Assembly: GCF_014205765.1 (NCBI RefSeq)
Contig: NZ_JACIIZ010000007.1
Location: 124,001 to 188,000, forward strand
Source: Nitrospirillum iridis
GTDB lineage: Bacteria > Pseudomonadota > Alphaproteobacteria > Azospirillales > Azospirillaceae
Length of the DNA: 64,000 bases
Direction: 5' to 3'
In this document: piece after piece, positions 1 through 8,437 of the stretch
Position numbering within the stretch: the stretch's first letter is position 1
Layout: each line of letters begins with the position of its first letter
Program-made: the position numbers and the translations under genes
The notes under the pieces: generated by a model
What the model saw: only the letters and a program-made list of their open reading frames with translations
Databases searched by the model: none
What the model was told of the DNA's origin: nothing

Positions 1-3000
1 GACGAATTGGAACAGGCTCCACAGCTCGTCCAGGTCATTCTCCACCGGTGTGCCGGTCAGGGCCAGGCGGAAGCCGGCTGTCAGGGATTGGGCGGCCTTG
101 GCCCGACGGGTGTCGGCGTTCTTGATGGCCTGGGCCTCGTCCAGCACCGCCATGGCCCAGGGCAGCGCGGCCAGGCGCGCCTCCTCCCGCACCAGCAGGC
201 CATAGGTCGTGACCAGCACATCGCCCGGTCCCAGCGCCTTCAACACGTCGTCCCGCCCCCCGGTTTCCGCCAGGCGGTGGGTGGTCAGTCCGGGCGCGAA
301 CCGTGCCACCTCCGCCTGCCAGTTGCCGGCGACGGAGGTCGGGGCCACCACCAGGATGGGGCCGTCCGATGCCTTCGCTGCCATCACTGCTATCGCCTGC
401 ACGGTCTTGCCCAGGCCCATGTCATCGGCCAGCAGGGCGCCGGCACCCCAGCGGGCCAGCCGGCTCATCCACACGAAGCCCTGGTGCTGATAGTCACGCA
501 GCTCCGCTGTCACCGTGGCCGGCACCTGCGGCTGCCAGGCCTCGGCCTCGTCCAGACGGCGGATGAAATCGCGCCAGGCCGCGTCCATCTTGGACGTGCC
601 CGCCTCCTCCACCAGATCACGCAGGGCCGTGCCGGCGGCGCGCGGCACCTTCAGCCCGCCCAGCCGACGCAGACGTTCCAGCTGCTGGCGGAAATGGTGG
701 TCCAGGGCGACGAACTGGCCCTCGCCCAGGGGAATGAACCGGCCCTCCGTCTCCTCCAGGCGCGCCAGCAGGTCCTTCAGGTCCAGCACCAGGCCTTCAT
801 CCAGGGTGACGCTGCCGGACAGGGCGAACCAGCTTTCCGTGCCCTTGACCGTGGCGTTGAAGCGGCTGGCGCTGGCCTCGCCGTGCAAGGTCAGGCTTTG
901 GCCCTCGGGCCATTCCAGGGCCGGCGGATCGGGCAGGGCCTTCAGCTCGGCCAGGAATTCCAGGCTGGCGTCCAGACTGTCCAGCTCCCATTCCGGCCCT
1001 TCGCCGCCCAGGCTGGGGCAGGCTTCGGCCAGGGCGCGGGCCCGCGTCTGTTCCGCCTTCAGGTCGCGCTGCGCCTGACGCCCGGCGGCGCCCACGCGGC
1101 GGCTGCCCAGGCCGGGCAGGAAGTGCGGACCCTCCGGGCCCAGGGGGCGCACCACCAGCGCCACCTTCAGGCCCTGCCCCAGGGGACTCAGGCGCACCAC
1201 CGGCGCCGGGTCGCCGGTCTCCGTCAGGCCGTCGTCCAACTCCGCCGCCTCCACCCGCACCGGCAGGTCGGGCAGGTGCCGACGCGCCAGGGCGGTCAGA
1301 CGGTCGCGGGCGGCGGCTGGCACGGTGATGCCGTGCAGGCCCAGAATCTGGCCGGCGGCCACCGCCTTCTTGTCGATCACCACCACCCGCCAGCGGCTGG
1401 GCGTTTCCACTTCGATGACGGCGTCGGGCTGGTCGACGGGCGGTGACAGGGTCAGGCGGAATCCCCCGCGGCATGCCGCCAGCACCAACTCCACCCGTCC
1501 CTCCACCAGTTCCACCGGCTGATGCGGCGCCTCCGGGGCGAAGACGCGCGGGTGGCCGACCAGCGCCGGCAGGGCGGTGCGCGGCGGCAGGTGGAATTCA
1601 TAGCGGCCATACCCACCCCAGCCGTCATGCTGGCGTTCGATGGTGGCGATGACGCGGCGGTCGAAATCATCCAGATAGGTCAGGGCGGCGTCAGCCTGAT
1701 GCAGGCGTTTCAGCGCGACGGGGCGCCCCCGGCTCCAGCCTTGGGTCGGGCTCTTGGTGGGGCCGCGTTGCTGTACCTGTTCCACCGGCTCGATCTCGCC
1801 GGTCTCGGGGGTGACCAGCCAGGCCAGGCGCTTGCCCCCTGTCGCCTTGGGTACCGCCGGGGCCGCTGGCTCCAGCATGGCCTCCAGGCTCTCCAGCGCC
1901 CGCTCCCAGGGTTCCTTCACCGGAATCAGGGCGGCGAAGCGCAGCCGGGTCTCCCGGTCCGGGCGGTCGAGATGGGCGCGGTAGGGGGCCGGTTTGGGGG
2001 AGACGCGCTCCAGCGCCTCCGCCAGCATGTCGGCGGCCACCGGCATGGTGGGAGCCAGGCGCCGGAACTCCATTTCCCACATCTGGCGCCAGGGGCGGGC
2101 CAGCGACGGATCGATGACCACGGTGGCGGCGGCCACCAGCCCCAAGCTGAAGGGGGACGGCTGGGCGAGGCGCTCGACCACGCCCAGGGTCCATTTCAGG
2201 CCGGCCACGGCGGCATCCTGGCGATTGCTGATCAGATCGGCCAGGGCCTCCACCGCCATCTGGCCCAGGGGAACCTCCGCCGTCGATTGGCTTCGGCCCT
2301 GAAGCAGGCTGGCGATCACCGGTTGCAGGGCGGCGTCATCGCTGGCCAGCAAGGCGCACAGGTGCAGAACGCCCAGGTAACCCGGCAGACCACCCTTGCG
2401 GGTCCGGGTCGCCTTGCGCCGCGCCGCCAGTGCCTGGGTGAACAAGGTCACCGCCTGGGGCACATCGCCGGACAGCAGCGCCTGGGCGGCGGCGAAGGCC
2501 GAAGACGCTTCCGGTGTGATGGCGAGCGTTCCATCCGTCGGGACCTCGGCCACATAGGTGGCCAGGTCGGCCAGTCGGCCGCTCAGCAGTAGGAAGTCCG
2601 CTATCATGGGGAAGGCGACGACGCGCAATGTCTCGTCTTTCCGGCAGTGCGCGATCAGGTCGGGCAGGTCGGGCGCCATGTCGCCGGTCGCGACCCAGTG
2701 CCTGCTTTTCGCCCCCAGCACTGCCACTTGGATCAGGGGGGGCCGGCTGGCGAACCAGTCCACGCCCACCGGCACCAGGGCGAAATATTGGTCGAACAAG
2801 GGGGGCATATCGCCGACGTGGGCGCGCGCGCCCGCGATGATCCGCTGGAATTCGGCGCCATCGTTGACCAGGACGGCCAAGCGCAGGGCGCGGGACAGGT
2901 CGATCTCGACCTGCCGGAAATCCCATGGCCTGTCGGATGTGGCCGGAAAGCGGATGCGGATGGCTGCGGCCAGGGCCTTGCCCGATGGCGCGGCCAGGGC

Positions 3001-3252
3001 CTCCACCGCCAACGATTGGGCCAGGGCGGGGGCGCAGGCGTGCTTTTCATCCAGCAGGCCGTGTCGCTGCAGCGTCGCCAGGATGGGCGTCAGCATGTCC
3101 ACCCGCCAGGTGGACGGGGTGCTGACGCGGGCCTGGGTCAGGCATTCCGCCAGTGCCTTCTTGCCGGCGGGCGGGCCCATCAGCGCCATCAGGTGCAGGA
3201 CGGTGCGTTCGGCGGGGGAAAGCGTGGTGGGCACGGTCATGGGCGCGGTCAT
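1..3252 (-). CDS. SNF2-family DEAD/DEAH-box helicase (C-terminus beyond left edge)
   Basis: About 1083 residues are visible in one unbroken frame, entering from the left edge with no stop codon inside the window. The first ~900 residues are a poorly recognisable N-terminal region. The SNF2 ATPase core follows: Walker A motif LLADDMGLGKT near residue 940, VVAPTSV (motif Ia), the Walker B variant DEAQAIKN near residue 1036, and LTGTPVEN (motif III) just before the edge. The second RecA-like lobe lies outside. SNF2 proteins are ATP-driven double-stranded DNA translocases that remodel protein-DNA complexes; the target here is unknown. The start at 3252 has a second in-frame ATG at 3240, and no clear Shine-Dalgarno decides between them. 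The codon phase was checked near 2900, 1620 and 140 and is constant, so there is no frameshift. Confidence 0.9.
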   Translation of the reverse strand, partial: MTAPMTVPTTLSPAERTVLHLMALMGPPAGKKALAECLTQARVSTPSTWRVDMLTPILATLQRHGLLDEKHACAPALAQSLAVEALAAPSGKALAAAIRIRFPATSDRPWDFRQVEIDLSRALRLAVLVNDGAEFQRIIAGARAHVGDMPPLFDQYFALVPVGVDWFASRPPLIQVAVLGAKSRHWVATGDMAPDLPDLIAHCRKDETLRVVAFPMIADFLLLSGRLADLATYVAEVPTDGTLAITPEASSAFAAAQALLSGDVPQAVTLFTQALAARRKATRTRKGGLPGYLGVLHLCALLASDDAALQPVIASLLQGRSQSTAEVPLGQMAVEALADLISNRQDAAVAGLKWTLGVVERLAQPSPFSLGLVAAATVVIDPSLARPWRQMWEMEFRRLAPTMPVAADMLAEALERVSPKPAPYRAHLDRPDRETRLRFAALIPVKEPWERALESLEAMLEPAAPAVPKATGGKRLAWLVTPETGEIEPVEQVQQRGPTKSPTQGWSRGRPVALKRLHQADAALTYLDDFDRRVIATIERQHDGWGGYGRYEFHLPPRTALPALVGHPRVFAPEAPHQPVELVEGRVELVLAACRGGFRLTLSPPVDQPDAVIEVETPSRWRVVVIDKKAVAAGQILGLHGITVPAAARDRLTALARRHLPDLPVRVEAAELDDGLTETGDPAPVVRLSPLGQGLKVALVVRPLGPEGPHFLPGLGSRRVGAAGRQAQRDLKAEQTRARALAEACPSLGGEGPEWELDSLDASLEFLAELKALPDPPALEWPEGQSLTLHGEASASRFNATVKGTESWFALSGSVTLDEGLVLDLKDLLARLEETEGRFIPLGEGQFVALDHHFRQQLERLRRLGGLKVPRAAGTALRDLVEEAGTSKMDAAWRDFIRRLDEAEAWQPQVPATVTAELRDYQHQGFVWMSRLARWGAGALLADDMGLGKTVQAIAVMAAKASDGPILVVAPTSVAGNWQAEVARFAPGLTTHRLAETGGRDDVLKALGPGDVLVTTYGLLVREEARLAALPWAMAVLDEAQAIKNADTRRAKAAQSLTAGFRLALTGTPVENDLDELWSLFQFV

Positions 3253-3314
3253 CTGAAACGGCGGGGCGTCGACGGCGGTGACGATAGCGGGCCGACACCA
3301 CCAGGAATAGGGGG

Positions 3315-4445
3315 TTATGCCAACAGGTGCATCAACATGTCGGCGATGCGCGCGGCGCCCTGGCCATCCACCATCTGGCCATCCTCGCCTTGGCCTATGC
3401 GCCGGCTCAGGGTCATCCGCGCCTCGGCATCGGTCCACAGCGCCCGCGCGGCGTCCACGATGCGCGCCGCCGCCTCGGCCTTGTCGGCCCCCCGGGCGTC
3501 GATGACCTGGGCTTTGCCGCTGGCGGCCACGGCGCCGGCGCTGCTCGCCTGGTTGTCGGCCACCACCACCAGCAGGGTGGGCACGGCCAGGCAGGCCAGT
3601 TCCCCCAGGGTGCCGCCGGCGGCGGACAGGGCCAGCCCGGCGTCTCGCATCAGGTCGGCCATATGTGGCGTCTCGACATGCACCAGAGTGTTGGCGAAGC
3701 GCGCGCCGGCGGTGCGGATGCAGTCGGTGTTCGGGTTGCTGCCCCCCACCGCCACATCCAGGCCGACCCCTTCCGGCAGGGCGGGGGCCAGACGCTTCAA
3801 GCAGGGCAGGGTCAGGCCTGCCGGGTCGGTGCCGCCGAAGGTCAGCAGCAGGCGCCGGCGTTGGTCCAATGGTGGCAGGGCCAGGCCCCGCGCCCGGCGG
3901 AACTCCGCCCGCAGGGGCGCGTACGCGGGCCCCAGGGCCAGCACCGCATCCGGGTTGGCGGCCCGATAGGCGGCGCCGTCCACCGCCGCGCCGGCGTTCA
4001 CGATCAGGCGGGCGTGCAGGGGCACGCTGCCCGGCCCGTCGTCGAAGGCCATGACCGGCACGCCATGGTTGGCCAGGGCGGCGCGATAGACGTCGGAGAA
4101 GTGATAGCCATCCAGGATGATGGCGCGGGCGTCATGCCGCCGGATCCGGGCCGCGACGCCCGCCTCATCTTCATCGCCCCCGGCGGGACCCTCCAGCATG
4201 GTCAGGGCGAAGCCCGCCGCGTCCAGCCGCCGCGCCAAGGCTGGCGGCAGATCCACCGCCGCGAACAGCGGGGTCACGCCCCGCTCGGCCAGGGACTCCG
4301 CCACCGCCAGGCAGCGCATGACGTGACCCGTGCCCATGGACGCGGTGGCGTCGGCGCGGATCAGCACGGTGGGGGCGGCCGTGGCGGAGGGGCTAAGCAA
4401 CAGAGGGCCTTTGGCATCGGGACCGGAATGACCATAGTATAGCAC
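3315..4445 (-). CDS. pseG: PseG-like UDP-sugar hydrolase (pseudaminic acid pathway)
   Basis: A 376-residue frame whose N-terminal part reads LIRADATASMGTGHVMRCL, the signature of PseG. PseG is a GT-B-fold hydrolase that removes UDP from UDP-2,4-diacetamido-2,4,6-trideoxy-beta-L-altropyranose. The LTFGGTDPAGLT segment in the middle and SAAGGTLGELACL toward the C-terminus fit the nucleotide-binding lobe of that MurG-like fold. The GTG at 4445 gives a longer leader than is usual; a GTG about 27 codons in, just before LIRAD, would give a more typical length, so the start is uncertain. It is divergent from the FabH-like gene and downstream of nothing on its own strand. PseB and PseC homologues are encoded near 50 kb, which supports the pathway assignment. 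A related hydrolase acting on another UDP-sugar cannot be excluded. Confidence 0.8.
   Translation of the reverse strand: MLYYGHSGPDAKGPLLLSPSATAAPTVLIRADATASMGTGHVMRCLAVAESLAERGVTPLFAAVDLPPALARRLDAAGFALTMLEGPAGGDEDEAGVAARIRRHDARAIILDGYHFSDVYRAALANHGVPVMAFDDGPGSVPLHARLIVNAGAAVDGAAYRAANPDAVLALGPAYAPLRAEFRRARGLALPPLDQRRRLLLTFGGTDPAGLTLPCLKRLAPALPEGVGLDVAVGGSNPNTDCIRTAGARFANTLVHVETPHMADLMRDAGLALSAAGGTLGELACLAVPTLLVVVADNQASSAGAVAASGKAQVIDARGADKAEAAARIVDAARALWTDAEARMTLSRRIGQGEDGQMVDGQGAARIADMLMHLLA
4411..4440 (+). promoter_or_regulatory. possible sigma70-type promoter for the FabH-like gene
   Basis: TTGGCA (4411-4416) and TAGTAT (4435-4440) are separated by 18 bp, about 35 bp upstream of the GTG start at 4476. 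If real, it lies inside the 5' end of the divergent PseG-like frame, which would support a later PseG start. Only the two hexamers support it. Confidence 0.35.
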
Positions 4446-4475
4446 TCAAGGTCACTTCTCTCAGGACGGGTTGCG

Positions 4476-5558
4476 GTGAAAGCCATCGTCGAAGGCGTGC
4501 GGATCAAGGGCTTCCGGGCCGTGGTGCCGAAGGAACGGCATTCCTACCTGGAGGACCACAGCCTGTTCACCGAGGAAGAGGCGAGGAAGCTCCAGGCCAC
4601 CATCGGTGTGGCGGAACGCCGCCTGCTGCCCCGGCCCTACATGGCGTCGGACATGTGCGTGGCGGCGGCCGAGGGGCTGTTGCGGCAGTTGGACTGGGAC
4701 CCGGCCTCGGTGGACCTGCTGATCTTCGTCAGCCAGGACGCCGACTATGTCCTGCCCGTCACCGCGGCGGTCATCCAGCGGCGCCTGGGTCTGCCCACCA
4801 CGGCGGCGGCCTTTGACGTGCCCCTGGGCTGTTCCGGTTTCGCCTACGGTACCTGGATGGCGGCCCGCCTGCTGGGGGGCAGCACGGCACGGCGCGCCCT
4901 GGTGCTGGCTGGTGACAATTCCGCCCGCTGGCTGCGCCCTGACGACCGCGCCACCTTGCCCCTGTTCGGCGATGCCGGCAGCGCCACGGCGCTGGAGGTG
5001 GACCCGGAAGCCCCCCCCATTCACGCCATCCTGGGCACCGACGGCAGCGGGGCCAAGCACATCTTCGTCAAGGCCGGCGGCAAGCGCGACTGCCTGATCC
5101 CCAATGAGGAGCCCTGGTCGGCGGAGGAACACCAGCGCCTCTACCGCGACGCCCGCCTGCACCTGAACGGGGCGGAGGTCTTCACCTTCACGCTCCGCTC
5201 CGTCCCGCCGCTGCTGCGTGACGCGATGGAGCATGCCGGCGTGACGCTGGACGACATCGACATGATCGTCCCGCACCAGGCCAACCGCATGATGCTGGAC
5301 CACATCCGCAAGAAGATCGGCGCGGACCCCGCGCGCTTCCTGATCGATATGGAGAAATTCGGCAACACCAGTTCGGCTTCCGTGCCGCTGGCCATCTGTC
5401 ACCGGCTGGGCGACTTCTTCGCCGATGGGCCGAAGAAGCTGTTGATGGCCGGTTTCGGCGTCGGCTGGTCCTGGGGCGCGCTGGTGGCGGAGATCGGGCC
5501 CATCGTGGCGCCCACGCTGGCGGAGATGCCCGACGGGTTCCCGCCGCTGGAGGTCTGA
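4476..5558 (+). CDS. 3-oxoacyl-ACP synthase III (FabH-like) family protein
   Basis: A 360-residue thiolase-fold protein with all three KASIII catalytic residues in context: Cys in LGCSGF (near residue 119), His in PHQAN (near 267) and Asn in GNTSSASVPLAI (near 297). KASIII enzymes condense an acyl-CoA with malonyl-ACP, and some relatives transfer acyl groups to sugars or other acceptors. It is longer than typical housekeeping FabH (about 320) and does not sit with plsX or other fatty-acid genes. It is paired head-to-head with a PseG-like sugar gene, so a role in making or attaching an acyl decoration on a surface sugar is plausible but inferred. The start is GTG, with AGGACGGG upstream as a possible ribosome-binding site. 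Confidence 0.85.
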   Translation: MKAIVEGVRIKGFRAVVPKERHSYLEDHSLFTEEEARKLQATIGVAERRLLPRPYMASDMCVAAAEGLLRQLDWDPASVDLLIFVSQDADYVLPVTAAVIQRRLGLPTTAAAFDVPLGCSGFAYGTWMAARLLGGSTARRALVLAGDNSARWLRPDDRATLPLFGDAGSATALEVDPEAPPIHAILGTDGSGAKHIFVKAGGKRDCLIPNEEPWSAEEHQRLYRDARLHLNGAEVFTFTLRSVPPLLRDAMEHAGVTLDDIDMIVPHQANRMMLDHIRKKIGADPARFLIDMEKFGNTSSASVPLAICHRLGDFFADGPKKLLMAGFGVGWSWGALVAEIGPIVAPTLAEMPDGFPPLEV

Positions 5559-5611
5559 GGCGACCGCTCCTCCCGCCCGGACGATCCGATCACGGTTGCG
5601 TGGCGCCTCCC

Positions 5612-6943
5612 CTATCCCTGCCGCGCGGTTTCAAAAGCCTCCTCCTTGGCGCGCGCCGCCATTTCGGCGGCGGTCATTCTCTGGATCGCGCGGGGAAGGG
5701 GCGACCAATAGCCGATCGCGTCTCCTATCTGGAAGGGGATCCCGGCGGCGTCGGCGTAGGCCTGGTCGCTGATCCGGTCCAAACCTTCCATGGACGGGGA
5801 TAGCCGCAATCTCTGGGCCTCGTGGGCGAAACGGAAGATCTCCGTGCCCCATCGTTCCACCCCCCCCGCCGGTAGCACGGTATGGACCATCTTCACCCCC
5901 GCGGACGCCAGGGCCGGCAAGTCGTGGCCGCTGAATTCCGTCATGGCGATGACGGTACGGCAGAACGGTTTCAACGCGCCGATGATGTCGGATGCCCGGC
6001 CCGACGGCACCCCGTGTGGCAACCCCACGACATAAAAATACAGGAAGCGCATGAATTCGGTCGGAATGGTACGGACGGCCATGACGTATTCCAACCGTCG
6101 CGCCAGGGTGGCCAAGCTTTCAAAATGAACGGGCACGGCCAGGAAGCAGCGGCATTGGTTGGAAAAGGTATCCATATAGGTGCCGAGCGCCTTGCACAGC
6201 ACGTCCAGGTCCAGGTCCAGGATTTTCTGGGCGCTCTCATCTCCCGCGCAGTCATATCCCCAGAGGGGCAGGCGGCCTTGGCGGGGGCGCATGGCGCGGG
6301 CCAAATGTATGGATAACGTCTGGTGGGGACGGTCCCAGACGGGTCTGAAGACAACTTGCAAGGGCGCGGGCCCCAAGGCGTCCAAGCCCATCCAGGGCAT
6401 GACGCGGCTTGCGGCCGCTTCCGGCGCGGGTGGGGGGACCGCTTGCGCCGCCACAGTGGTGGCCGCCGCCGTGTTGGTCGCCGCCGTGGCGCTGGTGGCG
6501 GCGTCATCCAACATGTTTTTCAAACTGTTGGATTGGAAGACGACATGGGCGTCGACCTGATCAACCGCCGAGTGGACACGGATCTCCGCCGTATCGCCGT
6601 CGCCCAACAGCAGCTTCTGCAGATTTTCGACCATGCCCGCGCAGACCAACGCGGCCTCGGTTTTGCCCAACTGCGCGAATACGACGACGAAACGTTCGTC
6701 GCCGTAACGGAACCAGGCGTCAGCGGGACCCAGGGTCTGAGCGAGCAGTCGCTCCGTCAATTGAATGACCCGCCCCGCGACCGCCGGCCAGCGGGCGCCC
6801 AGCTTCTCCTTCAACAATTCCAGGCCGACCATGTGCAGGCTGCCGGCGGTGGCGGTGCGCTGGCTTTGGAATATGGCGCGAAGCTTGGGCGCCGCCTCCA
6901 TCAATTGTTCCGGGATCTTATCCGCTTTGGGTTTTTCGTCCAT
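5612..6943 (-). CDS. degenerate GGDEF/EAL-like two-domain protein
   Basis: A 443-residue soluble protein. Residues ~35-135 look like a diguanylate-cyclase fold whose signature is eroded: RYGDERFVVVF replaces the RxGGDEF context. An Ala/Thr/Pro-rich linker follows (~150-190). Residues ~195-420 then resemble an EAL phosphodiesterase barrel (DLDLDVLCKAL, FLAVPVHFESL, a late TEFSGHD segment) with no EAL signature and no intact metal-binding set. I infer a catalytically dead c-di-GMP-related or purely protein-binding regulator. It stands alone, convergent with the FabH-like gene (53 bp gap) and divergent from the DUF1348-TetR pair. Family assignment rests on fold-like patterns and is moderate. Confidence 0.6.
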   Translation of the reverse strand: MDEKPKADKIPEQLMEAAPKLRAIFQSQRTATAGSLHMVGLELLKEKLGARWPAVAGRVIQLTERLLAQTLGPADAWFRYGDERFVVVFAQLGKTEAALVCAGMVENLQKLLLGDGDTAEIRVHSAVDQVDAHVVFQSNSLKNMLDDAATSATAATNTAAATTVAAQAVPPPAPEAAASRVMPWMGLDALGPAPLQVVFRPVWDRPHQTLSIHLARAMRPRQGRLPLWGYDCAGDESAQKILDLDLDVLCKALGTYMDTFSNQCRCFLAVPVHFESLATLARRLEYVMAVRTIPTEFMRFLYFYVVGLPHGVPSGRASDIIGALKPFCRTVIAMTEFSGHDLPALASAGVKMVHTVLPAGGVERWGTEIFRFAHEAQRLRLSPSMEGLDRISDQAYADAAGIPFQIGDAIGYWSPLPRAIQRMTAAEMAARAKEEAFETARQG

Positions 6944-7206
6944 TACGCAGTCCCTGGCGGGGATGGGGATAGTTCGTTCGCATCCGCTATTACCAACGAT
7001 CTATGGAGGGGCACCGCGTCAGGCCCGCCCCGAGGGTTGGTCTAGGCGCCTACTGCAAACGTATGTAGGCGCGTCGCGTCAGATTGGCCAAGTCCCCATA
7101 CCCATATTGGTTAGCTCCGAAAACGGGGTACCTCATTAAGCTCGAGGTCGCGGGCGAGGCGGCGGGCGGGCGCCGAAAAAATGCTTGCCGTAACTGCTGG
7201 AGGGTT
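6944..7206. other. intergenic gap with a 10 bp palindrome
   Basis: This non-coding stretch lies between the divergent degenerate GGDEF/EAL-like gene and the DUF1348 gene. It holds a perfect 10 bp palindrome TAGGCGCCTA at 7043-7052 and a partial repeat GTAGGCGCG about 20 bp further on. The right end leads into the TetR-type operator described separately. No open reading frame here is convincing. Confidence 0.5.
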
Positions 7207-7240
7207 GTACCGTTCGGTCCAGTTCGTACCGATCGGTACG
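7207..7240. promoter_or_regulatory. two-site TetR-type operator upstream of the DUF1348-TetR pair
   Basis: A perfect 16 bp palindrome CGTACCGATCGGTACG occupies 7225-7240. An imperfect copy GTACCGTTCGGTCC lies at 7207-7220, with centres about 19 bp apart. The pair is 20-55 bp upstream of the ATG at 7263. Spaced palindromes of this form are usual binding sites for TetR-family repressors, and a TetR gene is the second gene of the transcript, so autoregulation is the simplest reading. Confidence 0.65.
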
Positions 7241-7262
7241 ATATTGCCCATGGAGACCCCTC

Positions 7263-7727
7263 ATGTCCCGTCCGCCCCTGCCGCCCTTCACCCTCGAAAC
7301 CGCCGTCCAGAAGGTCCGCGCCGCCGAAGACGGCTGGAACAGCCGCGACCCCGTCAGGGTGGCGCAGGCCTATACGGTGGACAGCCGTTGGCGCAACCGG
7401 GCGGAATTCGTCACCGGCCGCCCGGCCATCGAAGCCTTCCTGGCGCGCAAATGGGCCAAGGAACTGGACTACCGCCTGATCAAGGAGATCTGGGCATACA
7501 CCGGTAACCGCATCGCCGTACGCTTCGCGTACGAATACCATGACGACAGCGGCAACTGGTTCCGCGCCCACGGGAATGAGAATTGGGAGTTCGACGCCGA
7601 TGGGTTGATGCAGGCGCGCCACGCCAGCATCAACGAGCATCCGATCAAGGAGACGGAGCGCAAATTCCATTGGCCCCTCGGTCGCCGTCCCGACGACCAC
7701 CCCAGCCTCAGCGACCTGGGCCTTTAA
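7263..7727 (+). CDS. DUF1348 family (NTF2/SnoaL-like fold) protein
   Basis: A 154-residue protein that matches the DUF1348 pattern throughout: [17 protein letters not shown] near the N-terminus, WRNRAEF and [17 protein letters not shown] in the middle, [11 protein letters not shown], and the C-terminal [10 protein letters not shown]. The family has an NTF2-like alpha+beta-barrel fold with no well-established reaction. The start follows GGAGA with 6-7 bases of spacing. The gene is 3 bp upstream of a TetR regulator, a common arrangement for this family, and the operator palindromes precede it. It is therefore probably the regulated partner of that repressor. Confidence 0.9.
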   Translation: MSRPPLPPFTLETAVQKVRAAEDGWNSRDPVRVAQAYTVDSRWRNRAEFVTGRPAIEAFLARKWAKELDYRLIKEIWAYTGNRIAVRFAYEYHDDSGNWFRAHGNENWEFDADGLMQARHASINEHPIKETERKFHWPLGRRPDDHPSLSDLGL

Positions 7728-7730
7728 GGC

Positions 7731-8321
7731 ATGGCCCGGACCCTTGCCGATCGCGAGGAGGTTGTCGCCGCCCTGGCGGAAATCTTTCGCGACCATGGCT
7801 TCGAAGGCGCCAGCCTGTCGACCATCACCGCCCGTACCGGCCTGGGCAAAGGCAGCCTGTACAATTTGTTTCCCGGTGGGAAGGCGGAGATGGCGGAGGC
7901 GGTGCTGGCCCATATCGACGGCTGGTTCCAGGCCCATGTCTTCAGGCCGCTGGAACACGGCGGGGATGGGCTCGCGGCGGTCGAGGCCATGTTCCAAGCG
8001 ACCGATGCCTATTTCCGTTCCGGCCGGCGGGTGTGCGTCGTCGGCGTCTTCGCGCTCGGTGACGCCCGGGATCTGTTCGCCGCCCAGGTGCGGGGATACT
8101 TCGCGGCGTGGGTGACGGCCTTGGCGAGCGCCTTGGTACGGGCCGGCCGCGACCCCGCCTGGGCGCAGGCGGACGCGGAGGAGGTGGTGGCCGGCATCCA
8201 AGGCGCCCTGGTCCTGGCCCGGGCGCTGAATGACACCGGCGTTTTCAGCCGCATGCTGGCACGGCTGCGGTTGGGGCTAGCCTGGAACGTCCCACCGCCG
8301 CCGGATATGACAAGCCGCTGA
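7731..8321 (+). CDS. TetR-family transcriptional regulator
   Basis: A 196-residue TetR-type repressor. The N-terminal helix-turn-helix is clear: a helix with ALAEIFRDHGFEGASLSTI followed by ARTGLGKGSLYNLFPGGKAEM, the family's recognition-helix pattern. The C-terminal ~140 residues form the usual helical ligand-binding region and give no clue to the ligand. It begins 3 bp after the DUF1348 stop codon, so the two genes form one transcript behind the 7207-7240 operator. Autorepression is inferred. Confidence 0.9.
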   Translation: MARTLADREEVVAALAEIFRDHGFEGASLSTITARTGLGKGSLYNLFPGGKAEMAEAVLAHIDGWFQAHVFRPLEHGGDGLAAVEAMFQATDAYFRSGRRVCVVGVFALGDARDLFAAQVRGYFAAWVTALASALVRAGRDPAWAQADAEEVVAGIQGALVLARALNDTGVFSRMLARLRLGLAWNVPPPPDMTSR

Positions 8322-8437
8322 CCAATTTTCCAGGCTGCGTCAATATCGCCACCATCGCCTCTTGGCCCCACCCGTCAAAGTGTCACCACGGCCTGGCACA
8401 ATCTCTCCGGAAAACAACAACATAACGGAGAACCGAT

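Noticed and set aside
1-3252. Possible frameshift in the helicase, because only short leftward ORFs with both a start and a stop are found there.
   Set aside because: The gene simply lacks a stop in the window. Codon phase is the same near positions 2900, 1620 and 140.
7-3969. Three long rightward open frames (7-1446, 1522-2592, 2647-3969) opposite the helicase and PseG-like genes.
   Set aside because: Their translations are low-complexity Gln/Gly/Arg/His-rich, typical of antisense frames in GC-rich DNA. The opposite strand encodes clear SNF2 and PseG motifs.
8375-8410. Possible sigma28-like promoter before the CHASE3 chemoreceptor (CAAAGTGT with a later GGCACAAT).
   Set aside because: The -35-like element matches moderately, but the -10 element matches the consensus at only about 3 of 8 positions.
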